Assembly (NCBI GenBank): GCA_910586835.1
Contig: CAJUJU010000011.1
Location: 8,086-72,085, forward strand
Source of the DNA: an uncultured Acetatifactor sp.
GTDB taxonomy: Bacteria > Bacillota > Clostridia > Lachnospirales > Lachnospiraceae
Direction of reading: 5' to 3'
DNA length: 64,000 bases
The notes under the pieces were generated by a model. The model saw nothing but the letters and a program-made list of their open reading frames with translations. It did no database searches and had not been told where the DNA came from. A program made the position numbers and the translations under genes. This document shows positions 15,167-23,225 of this stretch, piece after piece. The number at the start of each line of letters is the position of its first letter. The first letter of the stretch is position 1.

Positions 15167-17554
15167 TTATTCCCCTGCCTCAGTCATAAAATACATTCTG
15201 GAGCCAAAATCCTGATAGATCCTCACCTCTTTGCTGTAGCCAACCGACCCGAAGGCCTGCTTCAGCTTCACCCCGTGGTACATCAGCTCGTCACCGTAGA
15301 CAAGGCAGTCCTCCGTCTCGCCCTCCAACTTCACAAGCCTGGCCGCCACCGCCTCCGCCAGGGAATCCTGTTTGATATGAACCGGAGAAAGCATGTTTAC
15401 AAGTCCCCCGAACTCCTTCAGATTGTATTTCAGACTTCGGTTGGTAAACCGGTAACAGGTATCCTCTCTCAATCCTCTGGCCTGATAATACGCAAAGGAA
15501 TCGTTGGGAACCACCAGCTTCTGAAACAGCATGCCCACCGCCCTCTTTTTGTTCGGCGCAACGCAGGTCCATTCCATGGTGTTCTGTCCGTTCATGCCGA
15601 TTGCGCTGTGAAAACCGCCGTCTTCCCCGGCAAAGCTTCTGCCCCGGTAAAAATCACCAAACTGCAGAACTCTTCTCCATCTCTTGTACAGGGCTATCTG
15701 GTTTTTGACCGCCTGCAGCTGTTCCCTGCTCATGTCGCAGAAATTGCATTCATATCCGCAGACGCCAAAGGCCGCCACATGAAAACGGGTCTCCAACGGT
15801 GTGTTGCGGAGGGTCTGATGATTGGGACAGGAGGACACATGGGCGCTGACAACAGAGATGGGATAACCGTAGCTGTAGCCATTCTGGATTTCCGCCCGGC
15901 ACAGGGCATCCGTATTATCGCTGGCCCAGATCTGCGGAAAATAACACAGGATCCCCAGGTCAAAGCGATTGCCGCCCGAGCTGCAGCCCTCAAACAAAAT
16001 CCCGGGAAAACGCTCCGTCAGAACCTTCATGCATCGGTACAGGCCGCACACATAGCGGTGAAACACCTCACCCTGCTCCTCCGGCTTCCGGTTCCTGGAA
16101 TACACATCCGAGAAAATGCGGTTCATATCCCATTTCACATACGAAATATCCGCCGCCGAAAAGACCTTCGTCATTTCTTCAATCAGATAATCCTGCACCT
16201 TGCTGTGAGTCAGATCCAGAATGCGCTGGTTACGCCCCTCGGAATGCTCCCTGCCTGGAATATCCATAACCCAGTCCGGATGTGCCCGGTACAAATTGCT
16301 CTCCACGTTCACCATCTCGGGCTCCACCCAGATGCCGAACTCCAGCCCAAGAGCCCTGACCTTATCACAGATTCCCTTCAACCCGCCGGGCAGCTTTTTT
16401 TCGTTTACATCCCAGTCACCCAGCGAACGGGTGTCGTCGTCCCGCTCCCCAAACCATCCGTCGTCCATGACGAACAGCTCAATTCCCACCTCCTTCCCCG
16501 CCTTTGCAAGGTTCAGAAGCTTTCTTTCATTGATGTGAAAATAGGACGCCTCCCAGCTGTTTAAGAGCACGGGACGCACCTTCCGCTTCCAGGTTCCCCG
16601 CACGATGTGCTCCCTGACAAACCGGTGCATCTGCCCGCTCATACCGTTAAAGCCTTCATGTGAAAAGGTCATCACCGCCTCCGGCGCTTCGAAGGCTTCC
16701 CCCGGTTCCAGGTTCCAGGAAAAGGACTGGGGATTGATTCCCGCCACCAGACGCGTCTTCCCGAAGCCGCTGACCTCCGCAGACTCATAATGATTGCCGC
16801 TGTAAATCAGATTTATGCCAAAGCAGTCGCCAGCGTCCTCCGTGGTATGCTCCCGGGAGAGCATCACAAAGGGATTTGCCCTGCTGGAGGAGACGCCTGC
16901 ATAAGAGGAATTTACATGCTTTCCCGCCTGGATCCGCACGTCCGTGCGCTTCATCTCCCTGGCCCAGCCTCCGGTAAAGGAAGTAAATACATAGCCTGCC
17001 CCGGAAAAGTCCAGCTGCGTACTCATGAGACGCTTCACCACCGCAGACTGCTGTCCCTCGTTGATCAGTCTTGCGCTCCTCCCTATCACATCACATTCCG
17101 GATACACATAGTAATGCAGCTCCAGCACCATAGCATGACACCGTTCCCGCAGCCTTACGCACAGATGCTCCACTCTGCCGTCCTCGCTGTAGGAGCCGGG
17201 AAGGGAAGCGTACTCCTGCTTTGTCTCCGTAATTTCAAAGGATTCCACCAGAAAATCCGAGGTAAAGCTGCCGTCGGCATACACGATTTCCACAAAGGGT
17301 TCCCGGATGTCTCCCTTTCCGAAGGAGGACATTTCCAGACAGGCATCCTCCAGGCTGAAGTTTTTGTGCCCGTCGTCATAATAAATTCCGTTTCCCGGAC
17401 AGAAAGCATGCTTTTCCCGCAGCGCCCTGTCGTCCCGGATACGGATCTTCCTTCCGTAGTAGAGATGCTCCGGGTGTCCCGTCTCTGTACTCCCGAACAG
17501 ATAGGAGGTATGTTCTGTCTCCAGGACGAAAATGCCGTTTCTTTCCGTAATCAT
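15167..17554 (-). CDS. GH36 alpha-galactosidase
   Basis: A 795-residue cytoplasmic alpha-galactosidase that removes terminal alpha-galactose from melibiose or raffinose-type sugars. It has the family layout: an N-terminal beta-supersandwich, then a barrel with LFVMDDGWFGERDDDT, GIWVEPEMVN, the nucleophile in YVKWDMNR, the LFEGCSSGGNRFD loop and the acid/base aspartate in WASDNTDA. There is no signal peptide, which agrees with a linked symporter. It is the first gene of the operon, with a promoter at 17605-17633. Length is slightly above the usual 720-750 residues. Confidence 0.95.
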   Translation of the reverse strand: MITERNGIFVLETEHTSYLFGSTETGHPEHLYYGRKIRIRDDRALREKHAFCPGNGIYYDDGHKNFSLEDACLEMSSFGKGDIREPFVEIVYADGSFTSDFLVESFEITETKQEYASLPGSYSEDGRVEHLCVRLRERCHAMVLELHYYVYPECDVIGRSARLINEGQQSAVVKRLMSTQLDFSGAGYVFTSFTGGWAREMKRTDVRIQAGKHVNSSYAGVSSSRANPFVMLSREHTTEDAGDCFGINLIYSGNHYESAEVSGFGKTRLVAGINPQSFSWNLEPGEAFEAPEAVMTFSHEGFNGMSGQMHRFVREHIVRGTWKRKVRPVLLNSWEASYFHINERKLLNLAKAGKEVGIELFVMDDGWFGERDDDTRSLGDWDVNEKKLPGGLKGICDKVRALGLEFGIWVEPEMVNVESNLYRAHPDWVMDIPGREHSEGRNQRILDLTHSKVQDYLIEEMTKVFSAADISYVKWDMNRIFSDVYSRNRKPEEQGEVFHRYVCGLYRCMKVLTERFPGILFEGCSSGGNRFDLGILCYFPQIWASDNTDALCRAEIQNGYSYGYPISVVSAHVSSCPNHQTLRNTPLETRFHVAAFGVCGYECNFCDMSREQLQAVKNQIALYKRWRRVLQFGDFYRGRSFAGEDGGFHSAIGMNGQNTMEWTCVAPNKKRAVGMLFQKLVVPNDSFAYYQARGLREDTCYRFTNRSLKYNLKEFGGLVNMLSPVHIKQDSLAEAVAARLVKLEGETEDCLVYGDELMYHGVKLKQAFGSVGYSKEVRIYQDFGSRMYFMTEAGE

Positions 17555-17604
17555 TGTGGACTGCCTCTCCTGTTTTGTATACCTTCTTTGATTTAAACAA
17601 GAAC

Positions 17605-17633
17605 ATTATAACATTTCTGAACAAAGATGTATA
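17605..17633 (-). promoter_or_regulatory. Promoter of alpha-galactoside operon
   Basis: On the minus strand TATACA (17633-17628) and TATAAT (17610-17605) are separated by 17 bp, 51 bases before the GH36 start. AACATT is repeated around the -10 box, a possible operator. Confidence 0.65.
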
Positions 17634-17696
17634 TCAAAAAATATTTTCATACAAGTCAGGCATTATCCGTAATTATTTTGTCAATTTTAAGGAACA

Positions 17697-17730
17697 AAAA
17701 AGGGAACACTCACGTCCATGTTCCCTTTTT
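17697..17730 (-). terminator. Intrinsic terminator after tyrS
   Basis: A stem AAAAAGGGAACA/TGTTCCCTTTTT with a 10-base loop and a T-run on the minus strand, 34 bases after the tyrS stop. Confidence 0.85.
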
Positions 17731-17763
17731 CTCGAACAGAAAATTTCGTCCTGGCACTTTTCC

Positions 17764-18990
17764 CTATTTCACAACAATTTTTTTATAGTTCTTTTTTCCT
17801 CTTCTGACAACGATTCCGTCTCCGGCAAATGCCTCCGGCGCATAAGCTGTCTTCAGGTCGGTAATCTTTTCATTGTCAACGGTGACGCCGCCCTGCTCTA
17901 CGGCCCGTCTCGCCTCGGAACGGGAAGCGGTAAGTCCCGCCTTCACCAGAACTCCCAGAATATCAATGGTTCCGTTTTGGAAGTCCTCCGCCGTCAGCTC
18001 ACAGGTGGGCATATTGGCATCCGCCATACCGCCTGCAAACAAAGCCTTTGCACTCTCCTGTGCCTTCTGTGCTTCCTCCGCTCCATGCACCATCTGGGTC
18101 AGTTCAAAGGCAAGAATCTCCTTTGCACGGTTCAGCTGGCTTCCCTCCCAATGATCCATCTCCTCGATCTGCTCCAACGGCAGAAAGGTGAGCATGCGCA
18201 GACATTTCAACACATCCCCGTCATCAACATTTCTCCAATACTGGTAAAACTCGTAGGGAGAGGTTTTCTCCGGGTCAAGCCAAACGGCTCCCTTCTGGGT
18301 TTTGCCCATCTTTTTTCCCTCGGAATTCAGCAGCAGGGTGATGGTCATGGCGTAAGCATCCTTCCCCAACTTACGGCGGATCAGCTCCGTACCGCCCAGC
18401 ATATTACTCCACTGATCGTCTCCGCCGAACTGCATATTGCAGCCGTATTTTTCATACAGGCAAAGGAAATCATAGCTCTGCATAATCATGTAGTTAAACT
18501 CCAGGAAGCTCAGCCCCTTCTCCATCCGCTGTTTGTAACACTCTGCCGTCAGCATGCGGTTCACGGAAAAATGCGCGCCAATATCCCGGATAAACTCAAT
18601 ATAATTCAGATCCCGAAGCCAATCCGCATTGTTTACCATCATGGCTTTTCCCTCTCCGAACTCAATGAAGCGGCTCATTTGTTTTTTAAAGCATTCGCAG
18701 TTATGATCGATCATTTCCGTGGTCATCATATTCCGCATGTCCGTGCGCCCGGAAGGGTCTCCGATCATGGCTGTTCCGCCGCCCAACAGGGCGATGGGCC
18801 TGTTACCTGCCATCTGAAGCCTCTTCATCAGGCACAGCGCCATAAAATGTCCCACATGAAGGCTGTCCGCAGTGGGATCAAACCCAATGTAAAAGACCGC
18901 CTTTCCATTGTTGATCAGCTCTTTGATCTCCTCCTCGTCCGTCAGCTGTGCCAACAGCCCTCTCGCTTTCAGTTCCTCAAATACTGTCAT
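17764..18990 (-). CDS. tyrS: Tyrosyl-tRNA synthetase
   Basis: A 408-residue class Ic synthetase that charges tRNA-Tyr. The HIGH-type motif is LHVGHF (about residue 46), the KMSKS-type loop is KMGKTQKGAV, and a C-terminal S4-like RNA-binding domain begins near residue 340 (SRSEARRAVEQGGVTVDNEK). Length is normal. The ribosome binding site is GGAAGGAG, 8 bases before the ATG. Expression is controlled by the upstream tyrosine T-box leader (19097-19389). Confidence 0.97.
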   Translation of the reverse strand: MTVFEELKARGLLAQLTDEEEIKELINNGKAVFYIGFDPTADSLHVGHFMALCLMKRLQMAGNRPIALLGGGTAMIGDPSGRTDMRNMMTTEMIDHNCECFKKQMSRFIEFGEGKAMMVNNADWLRDLNYIEFIRDIGAHFSVNRMLTAECYKQRMEKGLSFLEFNYMIMQSYDFLCLYEKYGCNMQFGGDDQWSNMLGGTELIRRKLGKDAYAMTITLLLNSEGKKMGKTQKGAVWLDPEKTSPYEFYQYWRNVDDGDVLKCLRMLTFLPLEQIEEMDHWEGSQLNRAKEILAFELTQMVHGAEEAQKAQESAKALFAGGMADANMPTCELTAEDFQNGTIDILGVLVKAGLTASRSEARRAVEQGGVTVDNEKITDLKTAYAPEAFAGDGIVVRRGKKNYKKIVVK

Positions 18991-19001
18991 TTTCTGTTCT
19001 C

Positions 19002-19095
19002 CTTCCTTTCTGCTCGCGCAGGCTCGACTCCCGTCTCGCTGTCGCGGCGTTCGTCAAACGCCCGTGCAAGCACGGCGCTTTCCTCTCTGCTCGCA
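19002..19095 (-). repeat. Structured GC-rich element between T-box and tyrS
   Basis: Between the T-box terminator and the tyrS ribosome binding site lies a run of hairpins: CCGTGC-AAG-CACGG (19062-19075), GGCGTT-CGTCA-AACGCC (19046-19062) and CGAC...GTCG (about 19025-19044). On the minus strand it is bracketed by two similar sequences of the form GCGAGCAGARAGGAAR. It does not look like leader sequence and may be a dispersed repeat. Confidence 0.5.
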
Positions 19096-19096
19096 C

Positions 19097-19389
19097 AAAA
19101 AAACCCGTCCCTCCGCTTAGGAAAGGACGGGGTCTGAACCCGTGTTACCACCTTTTTTCCTGCAAAATTCACATCCTGCAGCTCTGCAAGTATCCAACAA
19201 TACTCTTGGCCGATACCGGGGCCATCCGTCAGAGCCTACTCTGCGCCATTCCGCATTTGGGTCTGCTGCTCCGAGATGTATTCCTGTCAAGCTTTTCGCG
19301 CCTCTCACCGTACGGCAGCTCTCTGTGAAAAGTAGATCGACAGTACTTCTTCTCTTCCTCGCATTATCATGTGTTGTTTCATGAAACTT
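19097..19389 (-). promoter_or_regulatory. Tyrosine T-box riboswitch leader
   Basis: The transcript has the T-box layout. Stem I begins with AGAGAG and GTGAGAGGC, and a tyrosine specifier UAC lies in GGAATACATC (codon at 19280-19278). The T-box sequence GGTGGTAACACGG (19152-19140) is followed by a terminator stem CCCCGTCCTTTCC/GGAGGGACGGG and a seven-T run (19103-19097). Uncharged tRNA-Tyr is expected to switch the stem to an antiterminator and allow tyrS expression. Confidence 0.93.
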
Positions 19390-19395
19390 GAGGTC

Positions 19396-19424
19396 ATTAT
19401 ACCGATGCTGCCGCAAAATGTCAA
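19396..19424 (-). promoter_or_regulatory. Consensus sigma-A promoter of tyrS
   Basis: Perfect TTGACA (19424-19419), 17-bp spacer and perfect TATAAT (19401-19396) on the minus strand, directly before the T-box leader. Confidence 0.92.
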
Positions 19425-19481
19425 CCTTTTTTGTTCCCACGTCGGCATATTTTAAAAAAATTTGAAAGCACTTCAATCCGT

Positions 19482-19557
19482 TTGCCAATTCCCGTATAGT
19501 TTGTGTTATAATGTTCTACATCAATCTGTTTTCCCTCATTTTTCCCTGATCAGGGTT
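19482..19557 (+). promoter_or_regulatory. Promoter and palindrome before YwqG-like gene
   Basis: TTGCCA (19482-19487) and TATAAT (19507-19512) are spaced 19 bp, with a TG-extended -10. Downstream, the perfect 12-bp palindrome CCCTGATCAGGG (19546-19557) lies in the leader, a possible operator. Confidence 0.55.
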
Positions 19558-19612
19558 CCTAATACCCTATGGGAAGATATAACATAAGGGAAACAGGAAA
19601 GGAAATATATAA

Positions 19613-20233
19613 ATGAAAACTTACAAAATAAACTCTTTTTTTTCTAAAAGTATAGACAGTGGTGAACGATATACAACAAGATTTGGCGGACAACCGGATT
19701 GGATTGCCGCCCCTCAATGGCCGGTCAGCCTTCCGTGGGATAATCGTCCATTAAAATTTATAGGTCAGATACGATTAAATGACTTTTATAATGATTTGAA
19801 AGATTTGACTTTAGCATATATTTTCATGACGCAGCCAGAAGATAAAACTGATCCGTTTTTTGACCCGGATATCATTTATCCTGATGAGGGCGAAAATGCG
19901 ATTGTAGTTCAGCCTGATGGAAAAATCCCGGAATATATTCATACAGAGAATTTCTGTGTTGGTCCAACCGTAGATAGTGAATCTATCTGGATACCTCAGA
20001 CAACTGAAAGGGAAGAACTAGTCACCACAGAATTTAAACAGTTAGATGTAGATAAATTCTGTGGTATTCCAGCCCTTTTTCAAAACAGTGAAATAAATTC
20101 TGATGATACGCTGTTATTACAGCTGCACACAAATTGGCTGCCCTTTTATATAAACGGCGGAGGGGAACCTACCATGTTTACATTTCTCAATGGCAAAAAA
20201 GATGGAGGCTTTATCCTGATTGAAGATATGTAA
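19613..20233 (+). CDS. DUF1963/YwqG-like protein
   Basis: A 206-residue soluble protein. The TRFGGQPDWIAAPQWPVSLP stretch followed by KFIGQIRL and a later TNWLPFYINGGGEP region resemble the YwqG/DUF1963 family, whose biochemical role is unknown. There is no signal peptide or membrane segment. The ribosome binding site AGGAAAGGA lies about 9 bases before the ATG. Base composition is clearly lower in GC than most of the window, as it is for the next two genes, which suggests recent acquisition. It forms a single-gene unit with its own promoter and terminator. Confidence 0.75.
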   Translation: MKTYKINSFFSKSIDSGERYTTRFGGQPDWIAAPQWPVSLPWDNRPLKFIGQIRLNDFYNDLKDLTLAYIFMTQPEDKTDPFFDPDIIYPDEGENAIVVQPDGKIPEYIHTENFCVGPTVDSESIWIPQTTEREELVTTEFKQLDVDKFCGIPALFQNSEINSDDTLLLQLHTNWLPFYINGGGEPTMFTFLNGKKDGGFILIEDM

Positions 20234-20265
20234 CATTTACACCTTCTGTTACCATTTCATATCCT

Positions 20266-20287
20266 GCGCCCTGTGGGGCGTCTTTTT
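20266..20287 (+). terminator. Intrinsic terminator after YwqG-like gene
   Basis: GCGCCC-TGTG-GGGCGT followed by CTTTTT, 33 bases after the stop. Confidence 0.75.
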
Positions 20288-20376
20288 GCTGTTCCTGCCG
20301 CAGGATCCAGTAATTGCTCTCTCGGATTTGCCGGGCTTCTTTCACTTCTTCTTTTAATACAAGCTACCCCTCCGGC

Positions 20377-20841
20377 TCAAAATTTAGAATTGTCATAATT
20401 ATACGGAATACTTGTTCCCACAATAACATCTTCAATCTTTTCCAAAATAAGCCAATCGTCCATATTTCCCTGATGTTCAAAAGCAAGGGGCGCTATTTTT
20501 GTGACATTTTCAAACTCCACCAGGCATAGACACTTTTTATGCCACCGCTCTTTTTGCTTATCTGATAAGTTCAATTTACTCTGATGATCCGCAAGCGTTT
20601 TTGTGATTTCTTCATCGGACAATTTCACAAAATTCTGCACTTTCTTTACAATGGCGGTTGTGGCAATCTCCGCGCTTCCTTTTTCCATGAAATAAAGACG
20701 CTCCCCTTCAAAAACTCTGCTGTGGGGAATTTTTCTTCCTGCTGCCCCACGCACAATCATTGTTTTGGTTCCTGCCAAAATTTTATCTAATACCTTTTCA
20801 CCTTTTTTGCCTGCGTTATCGCAATAAACCAAATGTACCAT
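20377..20841 (-). CDS. ASCH/PUA-like domain protein
   Basis: A 154-residue protein. The pattern GEKVLDKILAGTKTMIVRG, then a beta-rich segment with GERLYFMEKGSAEI, resembles ASCH/PUA-fold proteins, a group thought to bind RNA or modified nucleic acids. It starts three bases after the stop of the AraC-type gene, whose last codons supply a strong GAGGAGGAA ribosome binding site, so the pair is coupled. Low GC content is shared with its neighbours. The fold assignment is by eye; function is unknown. Confidence 0.55.
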   Translation of the reverse strand: MVHLVYCDNAGKKGEKVLDKILAGTKTMIVRGAAGRKIPHSRVFEGERLYFMEKGSAEIATTAIVKKVQNFVKLSDEEITKTLADHQSKLNLSDKQKERWHKKCLCLVEFENVTKIAPLAFEHQGNMDDWLILEKIEDVIVGTSIPYNYDNSKF

Positions 20842-20844
20842 GTT

Positions 20845-21708
20845 TTATTCCTCCTCTATAACCGGTATCCATATTTGACTCAAATAGTCGCTGTCATATG
20901 CATTTCCATTGCTGTACCATTCTATTTCCGGACATTGCGCGTGCTGAAACGGATATTTGACAAGCCATTCTTCATTGAGATATTGCCAGCCTTTCTGTAT
21001 TGCCTGCGGAACGGAACCTCTACAATCAAAAATTGCCCATGTGGCGCCCGGGATATTGACTTCAGTAAAACCATGCGGCAGTTCCTGATCCGATCTGGCC
21101 ATGATGGAATATTCCATTTCACTTGATTGTTCTTCATAAGTGCCAAACAGGCCAAAGATCCCTTTGGGGACAGCCGTATCCATCGAAATCAGCTTAGCAA
21201 AAGTACCGTCACGCTGACATTCATTCCAAAATTCCGGAATTTTCCTGAAATGAAGATTGTCCTCACAAGAAACAATGATACGCTTCCCCACTAACCGAAA
21301 GCCTTCTTTTTGTTCAAGTTTCCAGGAATATTCACGGCGTTCTGATACCTGCATTTTCGGAACAACCTGTAAGACAACATCCCGATTTCGTGCTTCTCTT
21401 GGCGATACTCCATGAAAAAGCTGAAACGCTTTTGTGAATGAAGTAGGAGAATCATAACCATATTTATAGCTGATATCAATGACCTTTAAATCTGTGCTTT
21501 TCAAATCATATCCGGCCAAAGTTAATTTTCGTGAACGAATATATTCCGCAAAGCTGATGCCGTTCATGTATGAAAATACCTTCTGAAAAAAGCCAAAAGA
21601 ACATCCTGCAATTTTTGAAATTTCTTCACTGTCGATCAATTCTTCTTTTCGCTGTAAATGATTTTCAACATAGTCAATAATTTCCTGTAGTTTTTCATTC
21701 CACTCCAT
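20845..21708 (-). CDS. AraC-family regulator with GyrI-like sensor domain
   Basis: A 287-residue regulator. Residues 8-105 hold the two AraC helix-turn-helix motifs (EEISKIAGCSFGFFQKVFSY and DISYKYGYDSPTSFTKAF). The C-terminal half (from about residue 125, FRLVGKRIIVS, to IEWYSNGNAYDSDYLSQIWIPV) is a GyrI-like effector-binding domain, as in Rob and BltR/SoxS-type drug or stress sensors. I chose the ATG at 21708 because AAAGGA lies 7 bases upstream. It is first in a two-gene unit with the ASCH-like gene. The ligand is unknown. Confidence 0.85.
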   Translation of the reverse strand: MEWNEKLQEIIDYVENHLQRKEELIDSEEISKIAGCSFGFFQKVFSYMNGISFAEYIRSRKLTLAGYDLKSTDLKVIDISYKYGYDSPTSFTKAFQLFHGVSPREARNRDVVLQVVPKMQVSERREYSWKLEQKEGFRLVGKRIIVSCEDNLHFRKIPEFWNECQRDGTFAKLISMDTAVPKGIFGLFGTYEEQSSEMEYSIMARSDQELPHGFTEVNIPGATWAIFDCRGSVPQAIQKGWQYLNEEWLVKYPFQHAQCPEIEWYSNGNAYDSDYLSQIWIPVIEEE

Positions 21709-21829
21709 GCTCATTTCCTTTCGGTTTGACATGTATGATTATAGCAAATGTTTTCCGGCGCTTCCTCTTATTTTTGGTTTTATATGGATAGCTTATTACC
21801 AAAAATACTTTGTTTCAATTGTTCAAATT

Positions 21830-21867
21830 AAAAAAGGACGAAAATTTCGTTTCAAAACTTTCGTCCT
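21830..21867 (-). terminator. Terminator after Gfo/Idh/MocA gene
   Basis: AGGACGAAA (21835-21843) pairs with TTTCGTCCT (21859-21867); on the minus strand the stem is followed by a six-T run, 55 bases after the oxidoreductase stop. Confidence 0.75.
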
Positions 21868-21921
21868 CTTCAGTATCTTATTTTCCGTGTTGTGATTCCA
21901 ATGGCTTTCAGGCTTTTCCCC

Positions 21922-22983
21922 TTACACCAGCACAATCTCCCGTCCCGCGTCGGAGGAATCGTAAATCGCCTGCATGATCTGGGAGGTAATCACTGCCTTG
22001 TGGATGCTTGCAGGACTGTCGCCGCCGTTCTGCACCAGATCAACAAACGCATTGATCTCATTTTCATAGTGGTTGGTGGAGACATAGCTTGGCGTGCTCT
22101 CGATCAGCGCTCCGTCCTTTGTACTGTACATGGTGTAATTTCCGCCGTACTGCAGACGTATCCCGGCCTTATCGCCCATGAAGTCAATGTACATTTCGTC
22201 CTTTCCGATATTCTGCGCCCATGCGCCGTGCACGGTAATCACCGGGCCTTCCGTGCGGATCACCGCCGTCACGGAATCATCCACGTCATAGATGCCGTCC
22301 TTTACGGGCGGGCCCGCCCACATATCCACATAGGTATACTCGTCAATGTTTTTGCCCAGCCTGCTGAAAGCCTGTCCCGATACGGTTCTGGGTCTGGGAT
22401 CGCCGCAGCAGTACATCACGATATCCAAAAAATGCACGCCCCAGTCGATCAAAGCGCCTCCGCCGGCAATGGCCTTCGTGGTGAACGCCCCTCCCAGTCC
22501 GGGAATGCTTCTGTGAGACCGGAAGCTGATATACACATGAAACACCTCTCCCAGCTCCCCGGAGTCGATGGCCTTTTTAATCCTGTTCACGGCGGTGTTG
22601 AAACGATTGCAGACGCCGATGGTCAGAATGCGACCTGTCTCCTCCTGGCATTTCTGCATCTTCAGTGCCTCCGCATAGGTACGGGCCGCCGGCTTCTCGC
22701 ACAGCACGTCCTTTCCTGCCTTCAGAAATGCCATGGCAATCTCTGCGTGAACATGATTGGGGGTACAGACGGATACCGCATCCACCTCCCTGCTGTCGAG
22801 CAGTTCTCTGTAATCTGTGACCGCCTTTCCGCATCCATAGCGCTCCACTGCCGCCTGCGCTCTCTCCGGAATGATATCACAGAAAAAAGTGATCTCCACG
22901 TCAGGATTTTTCTGATACGCGGGAATATGCGCATTGTTCGCAATCGTACCGCAGCCGATGACTGCAACCTTTACTTTACCCAT
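21922..22983 (-). CDS. Gfo/Idh/MocA-family oxidoreductase
   Basis: A 353-residue NAD(P)-dependent sugar or inositol dehydrogenase-type protein. The N-terminal Rossmann motif is VAVIGCGTIANNAHI, followed by the family signature VLCEKPAARTYAEA and a C-terminal sheet with DWGVHFLDIVMYC, where the histidine is the usual catalytic position. The start is the ATG at 22983 (GGAGGC 9 bases upstream); upstream in-frame TTG is not needed. It is divergent from an isomerase gene. Its upstream region contains the 37-bp module also found before the large operon at 48.3 kb, so it is probably co-regulated with that operon. Confidence 0.9.
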   Translation of the reverse strand: MGKVKVAVIGCGTIANNAHIPAYQKNPDVEITFFCDIIPERAQAAVERYGCGKAVTDYRELLDSREVDAVSVCTPNHVHAEIAMAFLKAGKDVLCEKPAARTYAEALKMQKCQEETGRILTIGVCNRFNTAVNRIKKAIDSGELGEVFHVYISFRSHRSIPGLGGAFTTKAIAGGGALIDWGVHFLDIVMYCCGDPRPRTVSGQAFSRLGKNIDEYTYVDMWAGPPVKDGIYDVDDSVTAVIRTEGPVITVHGAWAQNIGKDEMYIDFMGDKAGIRLQYGGNYTMYSTKDGALIESTPSYVSTNHYENEINAFVDLVQNGGDSPASIHKAVITSQIMQAIYDSSDAGREIVLV

Positions 22984-23074
22984 GGATAATGCCTCCGTTT
23001 CCTTCAATATGTGGTTGTTCCGAAAATCTTTCGGACTGTTCTTGCTTTCAGTCTACCCGCAATTCTTCTTCCTG

Positions 23075-23111
23075 AACAGGTTTTCCTTTCTGTTATACAT
23101 GGTTCCAATTT
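23075..23111 (-). promoter_or_regulatory. Shared promoter/operator module, copy A
   Basis: A 37-bp block that matches 48324-48360 at 33 positions with no gaps and is in the same orientation relative to a minus-strand gene. On the minus strand it contains AAATTGGAACCA, TATAACAGAA (a -10-like box) and AACAG-N10-CTGTT. No -35 box is visible, which suggests an activator-dependent promoter. Confidence 0.75.
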
Positions 23112-23138
23112 TCGATTCCTGAACGCAAATTGGAACCA
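23100..23138. promoter_or_regulatory. 12-bp inverted repeat operator
   Basis: TGGTTCCAATTT (23100-23111) and AAATTGGAACCA (23127-23138) are perfect inverted arms, 15 bases apart, in the divergent region between the oxidoreductase and the isomerase. They are placed to control both. Confidence 0.7.
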
Positions 23139-23159
23139 CATCTCTCCATCCTTTGACCA

Positions 23160-23188
23160 TTGCCCCGATTCCCGGTTTTTTCTATAAT
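23160..23188 (+). promoter_or_regulatory. Promoter of isomerase gene
   Basis: TTGCCC (23160-23165), 17-bp spacer, TATAAT (23183-23188), just downstream of the inverted repeat. Confidence 0.65.
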
Positions 23189-23225
23189 GAAATCATACAA
23201 AACGAAAAAGAACGGGGGACATTGT

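Noticed and set aside
20288..20376. Possible transposase remnant on the minus strand
   Set aside because: An open stretch reads charged helical text but is under 50 codons, has no start signal and matches no transposase motif I know.
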